A stretch of 64,000 nt of DNA, from contig NC_092576.1 of the NCBI RefSeq assembly GCF_037975245.1, forward strand, positions 38,091,111 through 38,155,110, read 5' to 3'. Within the stretch, counting starts at the first letter, position 1. The number at the start of each line of letters is the position of its first letter. The position numbers and the translations under genes are program-made. The notes beneath the pieces were generated by a model. The model was given only the letters and a program-made list of their open reading frames with translations, searched no databases and had not been told where the DNA came from. Below, one piece after another: positions 1-13,700 of this stretch. Source of the stretch: Apostichopus japonicus. Lineage: Eukaryota; Echinodermata; Holothuroidea; Aspidochirotida; Stichopodidae.

Positions 1-2404
1 TTGATGACTATGTCTTGCCTTCTGCTGTACAGATTGTTGTTTCCTTTTCCTCTTGAAATTCAAGAAAATTAAAGATACAGTTTAAATCATGTTAAGCCCG
101 GTCACAATAAGTCTATTTCTTCTATTAACAAACACGAAGAAAGATATTTAACAAATGAATGACAAAGCTGAGAAAGAGTTTTGGAACAAGTTTAATAAAT
201 CAGTTAAGTTTACTGTAATGTACTGAGCGTTCGGTACATTTACTTTCGCACAGAAGAAAAAAAACAGAGATATTAAAGATTACAAACGTCAATGAAGCCT
301 AGACCATGTACAGTACAATCAAATGCTACTACTTGATATAACAGTGAGTAGAGCTTGGATATGTTAACATTAACGAGAGTGATCTCTTTCTATCTGAAGT
401 AAGATTACATGATGACGTTGTGGACATTTTTAGCAGGACGTGGAAAGTTTGGGGATGGGGATGTTGAGTGTAGTAGGGTGGTGGGAGTGAGGACTATATC
501 ACCAGGGCTGTACATGTCTAATACAATGACATCTGGCATGAACGTAGCTGGTGCCCTGAATCTGATGAAAATACATACAAAGTTCCTATTGAAGACGTTC
601 TAGACTAAATACAATAGGAACACTAGCGGTATGGTTTGAAGAAATTAAAATAACAACATACTACAGAGTAAAAACGTGAAATAATTCTCCTAGCGGTAAA
701 ATAAAGGAAGCGGTACGACTGGTAGTACACAAACGTGAAAATCGAACATAGATCAAGTAAAATGTAGCTTGTTCATGTTTTCATCAGAATATTCTATATC
801 AAAGCGCTGATCAATTTACCGATATCTGTCTATAAAGGATCATGGATTGTATGAAACCTTGACACTATAAGGACAAATGCTTAGGTTATAAGATTGCTTT
901 CCAATGGTCAACTTTGTTTTTATTTTTGTCATCTGCAATGTTTATGAGCAATTTCATAAATGTCAAAGAGATCTGAAACATGAAGTTAGATAAAACACGA
1001 CATTCAAGTTGTAATAACTTTAGATATCTGAGAAAAAAATTTAATAGACATAAATTCAATACTTCAAGTCAAATTACTGGAATACATACATTTACAAATA
1101 TCTGCTATCTTAATTTCAATAACTGAAATAAACAATACAAGTAAAATGCAATTATCTGCAGCTCTTTGTAAACTTGTAAAACTATAACAACCTTCTTAGA
1201 CTTTAATGAAAATGAGATAATAAACGTGAGATTTTGCACAATGCAATGAAAGGAGCAACCCTTTGCGCATTCAGTAATTGAGGGCACTCTTAAGTCTTAA
1301 GTCTCTTAAGTCTTAACCTTAACTAATCGAGACAGATTTTTTTTTAAATGAACATTGCAAACACAATTTATGTTTGCTTTATGATACAAACATATATCTA
1401 CTTCATGTATATTAAAGGACAGATGCTGACTATTTGTGAATATGTTTAAACAGTCTTCTCAATTCTCGAATAATGGGAACTTGGCCCTGCTACTGTAAAC
1501 ATATTTTAGTGTTGCTATGCAACCAGAAAGTTAATATATACATTCCTGTGATATAATTATGTCGGTATCACACATTTAGCTTTGGAGAAAAACACGTCAA
1601 ACTGATTGCCCTCCTTTGTCTTTCTTCTTGCACGTTTCACCAATCTTCAAGTTACCAGTCTTGTGTTCAGACAAAACTTAATGGACTTAAACAACCAAAG
1701 AAACTATCAAATTAGTTCACTGACCGGTCTGATAAGCATACTGTATGAATTATTCAGTTTAAAGTGATGCCTTTTGAAAATGAACGGAATTCAATTGTTT
1801 ACTGTGTATTCGTCAGTACCTAAATCCATGGAAGTTTGACCTGATCCAAACATAGATTATAATATTGACTTCCGTTCTGTCTTGTATCATCTGTTTTGTT
1901 TGTTGATATTGATAACTTACCCTAATCCTGCTTGGTTTTTTATTTTTTATCTTAGTTTTCTGGTACCCTAATGGGTCGTGCGAAGGGTACTACATACTAA
2001 ATATCCAGTCTGGTCGTTGGAAGCTGACATTTAGACGTTCTCTACTCTTTCCGGTAATGATCTCTCATTATATATTTTAATAGGAACCTTTGATGGTTCA
2101 ACTCACTAAAAGAAACTCACCGAATGGAAGCTTAGTTTGAAACAATGTTGTTCATTCCAAAAGGAACATTTAGACGAAAATATTTAGTTTGCACCATCTA
2201 AACTATATAATGGCAGAAACAACATGTTTCAAATGCTCTGACATTTCAGTGAGGCAGAAGTAACATCAAGCTAATATCATAAAACATGTTAATTAACTTC
2301 ACGGTGTGTTATGTGATCCATGACAGGTACAAGGGGCTATGATGTATACAAACGTGTGTTCATAGATAAACAGTACCGCTTTACAATGCTTTTAAACGGG
2401 AGGT
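1..2404. other. AT-rich non-coding stretch
   Basis: I see no ORF with a recognisable domain, no RNA gene and no clear repeat structure here. Short ORFs of up to about 64 codons look like chance ORFs in AT-rich DNA. Confidence 0.5.
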
Positions 2405-2806
2405 AAAATATGTGGTTTTATCTGATGATTATGATGTTGGTGATGGGGAAGATGATGATGGTGATGATGATGGTGGTGGTGATGTTGGTAGTGATGATGA
2501 TGGTAATGACGGTGGTGGTGGCGGTGATGATGGTGGTAGAGGCGAAGAAGATGGTGATGATGATGAAGGTCGTGATGATTATGATGGTAATGATGATAAT
2601 GATAATGATGGTGATGATTGTGATGAGACAACGAAGACGACGACGACGACGACGATGATGACGATGACGATGACGGCAACGGTTGTGGTAGGTGATGATG
2701 ATGATGGATTTCATGTTAAAGTACTGATGGTGGTGGTGTTGGTGAGGAGGAGGAGGATGAGGAGGAGGAGGAGGAGAAACTGTTCCTACTTGCTATGGTA
2801 TAGCTA
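2405..2806. repeat. Trinucleotide microsatellite complex (GAT/GGT, ACG, AGG)
   Basis: An imperfect GAT/GGT array is followed by a short ACG/GAC run (about 2636-2660) and an AGG run (about 2742-2776). It produces overlapping artefactual ORFs on both strands (poly-Met/Asp/Gly on +, poly-His/Ser on -), none of which looks like a gene. Confidence 0.9.
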
Positions 2807-2852
2807 ACGATATATTTCATGTTTCGCAAACTTATACAGTTACTTATTTCGC

Positions 2853-2856
<4 letters not shown>

Positions 2857-2920
<64 letters not shown>
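2857..2920. repeat. (TA)n microsatellite
   Basis: An uninterrupted TA dinucleotide tract of about 64 bp directly downstream of the trinucleotide complex. Confidence 0.95.
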
Positions 2921-2925
<5 letters not shown>

Positions 2926-3015
2926 CCTACTGGACAACACTATCATTTTACTGGGAAAATAATTAAAATGTTCTTGTATTTGTTCTCATCTCTATTCATA
3001 TTACCATATTTACAG

Positions 3016-3063
3016 ACGAAATCCATTGGAGATGAATTGACAGAAGCAGATTATCGTCAAGAG
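3016..3063 (+). other. Candidate small exon, 16 codons
   Basis: The segment is bounded by a pyrimidine-poor acceptor (tttacag) and a GTAATG donor and is open in one frame (KSIGDELTEADY visible). It resembles the start of a second acceptor-bounded ORF at 15095 (KVVGEILIEVDY; 7 of 12 residues match by eye), which suggests a repeated exon type, possibly an N-terminal exon of the local NLR family. Nothing proves transcription, and the starting phase differs between the two copies. Low confidence. Confidence 0.25.
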
Positions 3064-5284
3064 GTAATGTTATGCAAATAGTGAATATTATACTTCATTT
3101 AGTAAATCGGTCAGTATGATACATACATATACATGTGTACAGTGAGATACTTGTGTCATTCCAGATTTAATAGCCATAAACTAAATCATTCAAAGCCATA
3201 ACACATGTTCCAACGTAAACATTTACACTTTATTTTTTTGGTTAAACACAAACTACTTTCAACAACACACTTTTTACATGTAGGCGTTGGAACATGTTCA
3301 ACAAGATGTGGTCGATTAACACAACGCCTATACGGTATCATATAATCAAATACGTCTTATAAATAAATAAAAGTAAGAACAAAATATATAAACAAATCCC
3401 TTAAAATTCAAAGTTTTCTGTTTTCAATTAACGTTTTGGCCTTTTGCTTTAGGCAGACAAATAAACTATGCAGACACTTTGGGTGGGTGTAATGTTATGT
3501 AAGAGGCAAAAAACAGCTGGGAGTGGTTTTCCTCTGCTTTTGTTGTTTTGGGGCAATCCATTACAATCTTGATTATTTATTTATTGATATCAGAAAGTAA
3601 TCAAATTTATTTAATATCAAAGAATTGTAATGCACAAACGATGGATGTAAACGTTAAAATGAAAAACTGTACCGAGGAACTGAACTGATCATTGATTTCG
3701 CCTTAGTAGTGTGATTCAAATATTTCGTATCAGACTTTCAAGCTAGATATCTTAAATATGAACATCTGAAACAGTACTAGCTCTAAAATGTCCCTCTTTC
3801 ATACAACTATGAGATATCGACAATTAAGTTTGTTTTAATTCATTATTTTGAAGGTTTTTTATGCACATTGTAGGATGGATAGGGTGGTATGTGAATAGTA
3901 AAATCTGAATGTGGCTATATCATTATCTTATTTTTACGTATATTTCTGTTGATTTTGTTTGTCATCAGGTGATAAACTTTCGTCATCGCTACAGGTAAGG
4001 AAATGATGCTCATAGAGTGCGAGTTCTAAACATATGAAAACGAACATTAAAAGGAATTGTTTTGTTTAATCCCGACATAGAACATACCATTATAATTACG
4101 GCATTGTACCCAAATAATTACAATGTCACTTTTGTGAAAATATTTAAGTCAATATCAAAGTTTAAAGTTGGCATTTGTATTTAAAAGAACACAAACTAAT
4201 GATAATGCAAATTTAATAGAGTGACTCCGAATGTTTTTAACAATATCTCAGCGGATCATTATTGTTATTTAAAACACTGATACACATACGAGGTTGCTTT
4301 AGACTATTCAATTAAAGCGAGATATTCATTTCAATACTGTTTAGGCACATAACATTCCTGAAGTGGCTTATGGCATTTTATTTCATTATGATAATGGCAA
4401 TTTATCAATATTAAAAACTAAGGATAATATTGTCAATTTGTGAAATTAACTCAAAAATTGCTATTCAAAGTTGCTTTATTTTAAACCGTGCGTTTGAAAA
4501 ACTTTTAACATGGTAATTTTCGCTACTATTCCTTCAAATCTTCAAATTCTGCTGTAATGAGAAACCAATGTGTAACGGCAAATCACTTAAAGTTATGAAG
4601 AACTTTTAGTTGTAAAAAAATGACTACGCCATATGACACATTGAAAGGAAAAGTGTTGTCTACGTCTGTTTCTGCAATGTTCTAGCTTTTTTTTTATTTT
4701 ACTTTGGATTACTATTGAAGGACTGCGGGATAAAGAACACGACTTACGATTTCTTATGTCTATCATAGGTGTATGTAAAGCTTCGTTATCACCAAAGCTA
4801 ACAAAGGCCACACTAACTTCAAATCTGTAAAATTAGTGTACATAACTTAACAGCAGTTACACCCAAATAAGAATTGTACAACTCTCTCATTAGACCTCTC
4901 CGCTGAGGACAGAACAGTAATGTATCATTCGGCTCCTCTTTAATGACCGACCCTACTCATTTCACTTTTAATATAAAACTCATTATTGCTTGTTAACATT
5001 AATTTGATATTTTTACCTTGTCAAGGCCAATGTGGTTCTAAGTATCATTTAACATGTAGCTGTCGATTGCGGAAGGAACGTAGACTAATTGTTCAATTCA
5101 CTTACTGGTAATATATAAATTTAAAAGGAGAAATTCATACCTTATATGATCTTAAAATGGCAATCTGTTTCATATGTTTACTTGGATGTGCTGGTGACTA
5201 TTGTTTGTACTATGGATGATATAGGAGTTCTCAGATATTTCGGTTAGCATTATCTACTTGTTGATCTTACTTTATTCTCAACAG
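3064..5284. other. Non-coding stretch
   Basis: AT-rich sequence with no domain-bearing ORF. A 25-bp acceptor/donor-bounded piece near 3969 is too short to support as an exon. Confidence 0.4.
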
Positions 5285-5371
5285 ATATGAACCGTGGCAG
5301 CAGACCTGGAGAGTCTCGAGAGGAAACCGATATCTTGATACAGAATAAGAAGATGACGATAACGTTGTCAG
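5285..5371 (+). other. Candidate first coding exon, phase-1 end
   Basis: The acceptor ttctcaacag is followed two bases later by an ATG that opens 28 codons (begins MNRGSRPGESREETD) and ends in a GTACAG donor after one extra base. Phase 1 is the same as at the end of the first exon of NLR gene 1 (22356-22446), and both are short, hydrophilic and charged. It could be an N-terminal exon of a lost or distant NLR paralogue. No homologous second exon is visible nearby, so this is a guess from splice signals and phase only. Confidence 0.25.
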
Positions 5372-7779
5372 GTACAGAGGACATTGATGTAAATATAACA
5401 CTAAGGTGTCGCAGAATAAAATAAGTTTGGGCATCATTGGCGCATTAATTAGGTCTATAATAAGGTCTAAGGGCAAGACCTTGCACTTAAATAATATTTT
5501 ATTTTGTTTGAGATCAGAAAGATATGTAACTAACACGGTAGCGAGGTCTAACCCCCACCCCCCCCCCCTCGCCCGACTGAATGTAAACATGCCCAAAACT
5601 GAACCATTTCCTCTCGAATGACGGTAGAGGAGGGGCATCGATTTCCTGAGTTGAATGTGTGGGCAAGAAACTCTCCTGCAGTACTTTTCAAAGTTCAGGA
5701 GATTCGACAACGGGTCTCTTTGCCACTACTCGCATGTTTAACTTGTTTATCTTTATTTGAATAAACAAATAACGTACCCATATATTTTATTATACTGTAT
5801 ATTTGCATGATACTGCAATTATGAAATGGGCTCAATCTCCTTTCAGCTCCATGTGTATAGTGTCTTTTTTATTCCTTTTTTATCTTACTGTTATTGTGTC
5901 GGGACTTCATACTACATATATTATAATATTTGTTTTTGTCTATGTAGTTAATTTTGTGTAAGTATCTCCTCAAATTGTTTTATTATTCATTGAAGTTTAT
6001 TTTGTTTTATATATGTGACCGATAACACCCACTTCTCTTTATGTGCTTTAAACCGTTCAAATATATTACTTTCAGCCCAGGTGGTACATGTATGCTATTA
6101 TGAATATATTGTAGTCCTAGGCATTTAAAAACCATATGCTGCCAGCCCAGTTCGATAGATGTGAAGAAATTCAAACATCTGAATCTCATCAAACAAAGCG
6201 ACTGGAATACTAGTCTATCAGATATACCGTTAGTTCTGTTGATAGTATATAGAAGTATCACACATTTAAATGGAGGAATTATCGAATGGCATCAAGTAAC
6301 ACGTTTGTTATGAATAACAAAGGCACATAGTTTAATGTGTAACATTTTATAACTGTTAAATTAGGGCAAAATATTAGTTTGGGTGAGTTATAAAGTAGAT
6401 CTTATAAAACTGGATTGATGAAATGAAGAGTAATTTAGAAAGAAGGTTTAAGTCATTATCAATGTATTATCAACAGAAAAGATAATATTCATTTGTAAAA
6501 ATCCGGAAAGGTTTAGGAAGCTACATCGGAATAAACTTTTTCCTTTCTATTGGCAACAATATCAACACTATCAACACTATCATTATTCCTAAAGTCATGT
6601 TTGATGTTTTGTGAAACATAAGATGCGCCGGTGACTTTTTTAATATAATAACTGCTTTTCTGAATTTCAAAGTTGAAAGGAAAATATGAAAAAAAAGCTT
6701 GCGAAACGCAATACGTCCAAATACGTGGAGAATATTCATTGCAATAATGAAGTCACTTGATCATACCGTAATGTCACACAATAACATATTGCATCTGAGA
6801 TGGTATGATTTACTATATTTATTACGTTCAATGTGGTAAAGGTCTTGCCATATTAATAATAATTAAACAAATTGTTCTCAATAAATACCATTAAATTAAA
6901 GAACATTTATTCAATCCATATTAAAGTTATTTCATCGTTATACCACAGTAAGGAACAAAGCATGCATGTTGTAGTGATAAGGCCTCATATGTTCTTCTTT
7001 TAATTCTTACGTATTAGTATTCCTTATTCTTATCATTGCCCGTCTTAGCTTCTTAAGTTTTGCCTTTTATGCATAGTGTTTTACTGGAGAGAACTTTAAA
7101 TGTAAACCGGGAATTTATATCTTATTATTTCTTGTGTAAAAGTAAGATTCAATCCTCATTATTTCTTAGAGCTATAGAGGTTATACACTAAACCTGAGCA
7201 CAACAGAATCAGCCAATTTCAAATGAATTTCTTAATTGATAAAGGTATCTCAGAATAAATTCGTCATTTTAGCTTTCTTTTGTTGCTCTGCAATTGCTAA
7301 TATAATTGTTTTATTTTATTAAGCGTATTGGTTTCCTGTAAAGGAATGGAAACATGCAGTATTTACCCATTATGCTGTAGCTTCAAAGTAGAAACTCAAT
7401 TTTTGAAATTTGATATTAAATTAAATTCCGGGAATTATAAAATTAATAAGAGTGAATTGTTTATCAATATTATGAGTGCATTTATCGATCGGTAAATAAA
7501 GTAAACAGAACTAACCTATGTTATTACATTTTATCTTTTGAATAGCGTTGTTTCTGCTTTTGTACGCATGGAAAGCAGACTGGTATATGTACATTTAAAC
7601 GTTTGTTAAAACTTGACATTAAGACGGCAAATGAATGAAACCCACGTTACCCACATACTCACGTTTTATACTAAATTAGCCTATCGACTCATTATTTGCT
7701 GCGTATTTATGAATAATACTTTTTCTTTTCGTAAGCCTCTCCACCAGATATGTGATATTGCCCTGTTTTGTCAAACGTG
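5372..7779. other. Non-coding stretch
   Basis: No recognisable gene. It contains a short poly-C run near 5552-5569. The ORFs here (up to about 147 codons on the minus strand, 5267-5710) have no visible domain and run over the poly-C tract. Confidence 0.4.
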
Positions 7780-8524
7780 GCAAATTTGTTTCACTACGGC
7801 GAATACTAATACATATAAATTGTCTTTTACTTAGGCTTCTTTTACTTAGGCTGAAGAATATGGCTGTCAATGGGAATTTTCTGTCTTGGGTCGATAATTG
7901 GCTTGGTAATAGGAAACAGAGGGCGGTGATTAAAGGCTGTGCTTTCTCTTGGCTCTTCAGTAGTGGGGTTGCACAAGGGTCTGTTTTAGGTCCATTGTTG
8001 TTTGTTGCCTATATACATGGCATTGACGGAGATATTTGTGTACAGCTAAGAAGTTTGCTGATGACACCAAATTGTATTCTGAGGTCTCTTCCAACAGCGA
8101 AACTGAGACGTTTCAAACTTTTTTGGATAGTTTTTTCCTGGTCTCAGGGGTGACACATGTTTTTTTTTTAATATTGATAAATGCAAAGGTAATGCAGATT
8201 GATAGTAATAACCAAAAGTATCCCAACCATCTTAATGGTGTGGAGTTACAGGACGTCTTTGTGGATAGAGACCTAGGTATCTACATTGACTCATCTCTAC
8301 AACTTTCTAAACATTGTCTTGAAGCTGCTAAAAGAAGTAATAGGATTTTAGGTATGATCAAGAGGAACTTAAGTTTTCTGAGAGAGGACATAGTAGTAAG
8401 CCTTTATAAGCAGTTGGTTAGGCCTCATCTGGAGTATGCTGTGCAGGCTTGAAACCCATATGTTGCTAAGGATAAGGAAGTGCTTTTACAGGTCCATCGG
8501 AGGGCTACTAGTATGGTAAGTTGA
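7780..8524 (+). pseudogene. Non-LTR retrotransposon (CR1/L2/jockey-like) reverse transcriptase remnant
   Basis: A degraded LINE reverse transcriptase. The first frame carries a WLGNRKQRAVIKG-type segment and the motif GVAQGSVLGPLLF (RT motif B; VPQGSVLG is usual). A frameshift near 8040 moves the reading to a second frame with KFADDTKLY (catalytic ADD motif) and then LGIYIDSSLQLSKH and RPHLEYAVQA. A TGA replaces the usual Trp immediately afterwards, and the frame continues as NPYVAKDKEVLLQVHRRAT. The N-terminal endonuclease and the first half of the RT are missing, so this is a 5'-truncated, mutated copy. It would have acted in target-primed reverse transcription. Clade assignment is by motif appearance only. 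Confidence 0.85.
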
Positions 8525-9015
8525 TATTAGATGTTGCTCAATTAACAGTGTTGTTAACCAAGAATAGCCACTGTTCGCTCAGGAAGGGGGTAGTAGGGAT
8601 TGGCTGAAGTTGCAGAGTATATTTTATACGAGTAGTCAATAGGAATAAACATATAGAGATTATACATTACTGGGTTGACTGTGATATACAGTGGTTTTCC
8701 GGTGATGTGATTCCCCTGATTGTACACAAGCTGTGTTAAACAAGTGCATTTAGTTCCTGTTGTCTCGTCATTCTGCATGTTTAATTATGAGTTATTCATT
8801 GTTGCAGTACATTTTAAAGAGAGATGGTGGAAAAGTGTCTTTTTTACAGTAAACATATATGGACCCACCTGTGTCGTCAGTCGGGGGAATAAAGGCTCAA
8901 ACGACGCTAGCTGTAGAGTAGTCGGAGCATTTCCCATTTGCCTCCCTTACCATCTTGAATCCATTTACAAACTGCAACGTCTAAATGTATCATAATAGCA
9001 ATTTCCGTCTCGATC

Positions 9016-10315
9016 CTAGCATGATCTTCTTCATTGGGAAAATGACAAGTAACAGTAACAGAAGGGTCAGAAACACGCACATTACACAGACAGGTTAATG
9101 AGCATGGTGAACACAAAGAGATAGATGCAAGGGGATTAGTAGACAAGAGATGGAGAGGAGAAAGAAAGAAACCAACAGGGGAAGAGGAGAGGTAGGAGAT
9201 AAACAGTGGAGGGACAGTAGTATGATTAAGGGAAGGGGGTATGGAATAAACTGGAGAAGGACAAATACAAAAAAGGTGTGGAGAAAACATGGTGAATGAG
9301 GGTTATGAGAAGAGGAGTGATGGGAGGGGGACGAGGGGAGAAAAGAAAAGAAAAGCTAGTCATGTCCTTCCTGAATGTTGAGCCCATGGGGTTGAATGGT
9401 GCGAAGGCGATGCATCCACATCCTCTCTCTGCTGATTCGTACTAGGTCAGGACGGCAACGTAAGGATACAATCCCCTGTAGTTTGCTAACAGTTTAATTT
9501 ATTTTTGTTTTCTTGTATATAGATGTAAGTAAACCCATTCTGATTTATGGCATTCAATCAATAATCCTACCTTTGACAATATTGTGACTAAGTATTAATC
9601 ATGATACCATTATCTAGATGGAAAAATGTATGTTGTATTACAATTAATGACACTTGTTGAGCTTTGTTTAAATATATAATGTAGCAGATATACCACTCAT
9701 ATAGTTACTATTCATAATGCTTACTTTCTTGGGTTCGACTCAAAATCCACAAGAGTGCCGTTCTTCAATTGTTTATGCTCACGAGAAATCATGATAGGAA
9801 TTTATACAGCGCAAAATACAAAAGCCTCTAAGCGCTAAAGAAAGAAAAATCAAACATAAGCATTTACAAGTAAGTGAGTTCTTAAAATATATTTTAAAGA
9901 GTTCAAAAGTCGCTAGGGTGAATGTCAGCCGGGAGGGCAGTCCGGATAGAAGCAGAGGCGTAAGAAAAAAAAAAACGTTGACTAAATGACTTTAAGGAAA
10001 TATCCCGTGGGACGGCGAGAAAAGACTGGCTGGATGACCTAAGCATCCTGGTCGGTGTGTAAGGGTGTAACGGTTCTGACAGATAGGAGAGTGTCCGTGT
10101 ATAGCTCTAAATGTTATCAGAAGAATCTTAAAAGTGTTGCGCATAATGAGAGGAATCCAATGTCAAGCTTTTAAAACAGGTGGCGATTGATGAAAACGAG
10201 GGACTAAATAGATGAGACGAGCAGCAGTATTTTGATCCCGTTGGAACTGGGATAAGTCTTTGTCTGGAAGGCGGTAGAGGAGCAAGTTACTGTGTCTAAT
10301 CTAGTACTGAAAAAA
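9016..10315 (-). mobile_element. LINE 3' part, minus strand (copy 1)
   Basis: On the minus strand from about 10315 downward the decayed sequence reads as the C-terminal end of a CR1/L2-type LINE ORF (RDQNTAARLIYLVPRFHQSP, then HWIPLIMRNTFKILLITFRA). About 0.8 kb of 3' untranslated sequence follows, with an imperfect palindrome at its end (gatcctagcatgatc). In-frame stops and frameshifts are frequent. A second copy lies at 36712-37965 in the same orientation, and a fragment extending further 5' at 58378-58485. The outer part, about 10232-10315, is shared with the 58-kb duplicate. Confidence 0.75.
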
Positions 10316-13026
10316 CAACATGAACTGACCTACCGGTGGTATCAGTGTCGAAAAAACGTCGTATTCAGCTGATCTTTCTACGAGCTATATAATCGCTATA
10401 TCTTGAAGAAAATATATATACAGAATATATTATAACAGAATATATTATATATATATATATTATTATATATTATATACAGAAAGTCTGCCATGTGAATTGA
10501 TATTATAATTAACTTCATCACAAAACGTCCAATAAAAATTAGTGTTTCGATTTCAGTGTTACACAAGAGAGAACTTGGTTTAATTAAATATTTGAACTGT
10601 CAAAGCAGATCATCTTTACTACATGCACCACGGCTGTATCCAGTGGTTACCCTTTTTGGTTGTGGCATATTGTATTCATATGTCAATGTTCCGTTCCGTT
10701 TTCCGGTATTCAAGGGTCTTTGTCACTGTTTAGTCCTGTTAAATAATCTGTTAAATAAACGATGTATATCCATGACAGGGATGTATGGATGTAGGGATGT
10801 ATTACTTAAGATCATAGAACTTGCACACAGTAATACACAAGAAGATTTACGTTACTGTTATACTTCAGCATTACATTTGTCTCGAAAGCTAAATACGAAG
10901 TTCAATATTTCTATGTTTTAATATACGTTAACCGAACTGGGTAGAAAGAAGTATTTTCTTGTGTTAAATAAATTATAAAAATGAATACATGTCATCTACA
11001 AATACGAACTTGATTGCCTTTATTAATTACTCCTATAAGTTAGCTAACCATTTCACAAACGTGTTTTTACTACGTTTACACAATCTGTAATGCTTGTAAC
11101 ATTGTAATAATATATTAAACAACTAATTAATGTTGATCTCAAACGAGATTCATGGTTCTTACGTATTGAAGGTAAAGTCTACATGTAGTAAATTTAACAA
11201 TAGCTGTAATTATGATTACAATAACTTGGTACGTCGATGTTTGATGACCTTGGGCCTTCAACAACACTTTGTTAAAAAGATAATATATATGGCGAACATA
11301 TGATATCACTTTAGTTAGTTTAATACAGACTGGCAGCATAGTGCTACCATACATCGGTTCAAACTCGTTTCAACCCAAATCATGTCAGTTCAAACAGTCT
11401 ACTGTCCAGTATTTACTCATCTTTACTGTCAAGCTATTGTATAAAATTTTACTGATGACAAATTATCTAACACGAATATCACTAAACCTATCATGCAGCT
11501 TCAATCCCACCAGTATATCACTGTTGTCACGCCCACACTTGTGAACACACACAAATGTTACGCCCATTACCTCCTCGCATAGTTCTGTAAATAGTATAAG
11601 TGACGCTCAACATTGACATCCATGTTTTGTGAAATAAATTAGTATTAGTTTAATTACACCTTTACACAGTGATGAAGCTTTGTGATGGATGTTATGGCTA
11701 AGCTGTATTTGTACCAATGATATAAAACGGTAAATATTATGTCGATGTCTGTTTTAATATAACACAATTATGAAGTCTAGACTGTATAACGTTAAATTGC
11801 CATTATATTTAAACATATATGTAGTACTGTAATGGCATTGATAGAGCTGAACCGATCAATGTATGTTCTGTTTGTTGCCCACAATATAATTAGTTGAACG
11901 TTGAATAATGCCGTTTGTACTAACATTGGTTTCAAGTTTCAAGCATTGTTGTAAAATATCGCCAACATTATTCTGCCTATGCGAGGTTACCGTAGTTTAT
12001 ATGAACAGCTGAACTCGCTTTAACCTTGATTATAACGAAATATCAGTCGCTACATAATTGATGGATGATTTTGTTTGCTCAATAAACAAAGTAGTTTTGG
12101 CTCATACAATAGTTGCTTTCGTTTTGCTGAACTTTGGTTTATTGAGACTATTGTAAGATAGACTGCAGTGACAAGTACCCCAACCACATTCATATCAGTA
12201 AAGGAAGACTGCATTGTGTCTTCTTAGAACGTATTAGTTATGATAAAGGATTTGAATACATTTATATTGGTGAAACAGTCTGATTGTGATAATAATGTTA
12301 TAGCTATGGTGCATTGCGCTCTCATGTTTGGAGGCGTACTATACAAAGTGGTTGGTTAATACATTGCAGTGTGCTAGTTTATTGTATAACTTGACTTTAA
12401 TTAACGTTTGGAAACGGCTACAATGCTTAAATTTGGTGGTCGGTTATTTTACAAAGAAGCGTCAGTCAGCTACATCATATAACATACGAAAGTGTTGTTT
12501 TCTGTCTTATCAAATACGTTATTTTACTTAAGCAGTATTTTGCTACTTACTTTTAGCCTTAATGTTGAGTTCACTTTGGATATGCCTCCTCCATGTAATC
12601 ATCTAAGTTTAGTTAATTGTATTCCCTTATACCTCATCTAGGGAATTGAAATTGCCATAGTGCTGAAATAATCACCCCTGTTACATGATACTACAAGACT
12701 GTAGAATAAGTAGCAAGAATACAAACCACGTTAGTTGTTTTCGCAAAATTGATTAAATATGCTATAATATCTCATTGATCATCGGAGTTCTTGCTTCTAT
12801 TTTTCGGTGACCGCTAAAAAATGTTGCATTTCAGATTGTTCCGACGGTTAATGGTTCACTGAATCTACTTACATTAACAACGTACACATTCTCGTGTGTT
12901 TATCTTTCACATGGTTTGTACTCAATTCGTTGGTATCCATTTCTCGTAATATATTAGTAACATATGCACAAGGCATGTACATTCATGTACTGTTTGACAG
13001 TATAAAGTAAATTCTTTTGTTTTCAG

Positions 13027-13146
13027 ACTGAGGACCGTTAGAGCTTACATAAACTGATGTCAAATACAGTAACGCTAAGCGAAGATGACAGTAAACATTT
13101 CCAAGGATATATGATAGAGCTCTTACACAATGCATCTTGTCACAAA
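13027..13146 (+). pseudogene. NLR cassette exon 1-type (120 bp), with stop codon
   Basis: A 120-bp segment between a ttttcag acceptor and a GTACGT donor, phase 0 at both ends. Its 40 codons align without gaps with the 36025-36144 exon and with the last residues of the NACHT exon of gene 1 (shared pattern EDDSK..., then LLHNASCHK here against LLLKASSHN there). The fifth codon is TAG, so this copy cannot be read through. The duplicate at 61583-61702 has CAG at that codon and stays open. It sits directly upstream of a cassette exon 2-type segment. Confidence 0.75.
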
Positions 13147-13502
13147 GTACGTATCATCCTAATATGTATTTTCATTTATTTTCTATCAAATTTAAAAGAG
13201 TCTGTTCTATTTATACGTAGATACACCAACCCTTGTTGTGTGCCTAGCAGCACACAGACCTACCCAAATTTCATAGTAAATCGTATAGATCAGAAATTGC
13301 TTGAATCTGTTCAAACGGAATAAAGCGAGCTATTTATGGTTGTTTATACATTTTAATTATTCAATTTGTTTTCCATTCTATAGTAGATAAATATTTCACT
13401 TTGTTAAAGAACCAACAACATAGTATGGAATATCTTACATTAATGTAGCGTATTTAGGAATGTAACAAATTCACACTGCAGCTTCTTATTTCCTTTCTGT
13501 AG

Positions 13503-13700
13503 ATTCCTATATACTGCGTGAATTTGGCAAGAGCTCGATGGAGACGGGAATATTATCATCTGCTCTGGTATCTCTCTACCAATCATAACATCACTAGAGA
13601 TAATGGACATACCGACAGAAAAAGGGAGGAAAATAAGTCAAAACGAAGTGAATGCAACGTTAGAGTACATACAGTATTGCCCAAGATTCAAGCAGTTGAT
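13503..13700 (+). pseudogene. NLR leucine-rich cassette exon 2-type, frameshifted
   Basis: Acceptor tttctgtag, donor GTAAGA. It opens as IPIYCVNLA and, after a frame change, continues as DGDGNIIICSGISLPIITSL and LEYIQYCPRFKQLM. This is the same layout as the intact exon at 30829-31040 (IPISDLRLKW, IILRSGIALPSLSSLE, LLNYVLPSKKFSKLW). Comparison with 62064-62266 shows that about 11 bp are missing here after GGCAA, which causes the frameshift. The exon ends two bases into a codon, as the 30829 exon does. Confidence 0.75.

Noticed and set aside
2392-2807. Overlapping ORFs of up to 131 codons on both strands
   Set aside because: They are translations of a GAT/GGT/ACG microsatellite (poly-His, poly-Met/Val, poly-Asp/Gly).
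5267-5710. 147-codon minus-strand ORF
   Set aside because: It crosses a poly-C tract (poly-Gly in translation) and overlaps the candidate exon at 5285 on the other strand; no domain is visible.
8907-9290. 127-codon minus-strand ORF rich in Pro/Ser/Leu
   Set aside because: It lies on the LINE 3' UTR; the diverged copy at 36803-36985 does not conserve the frame.
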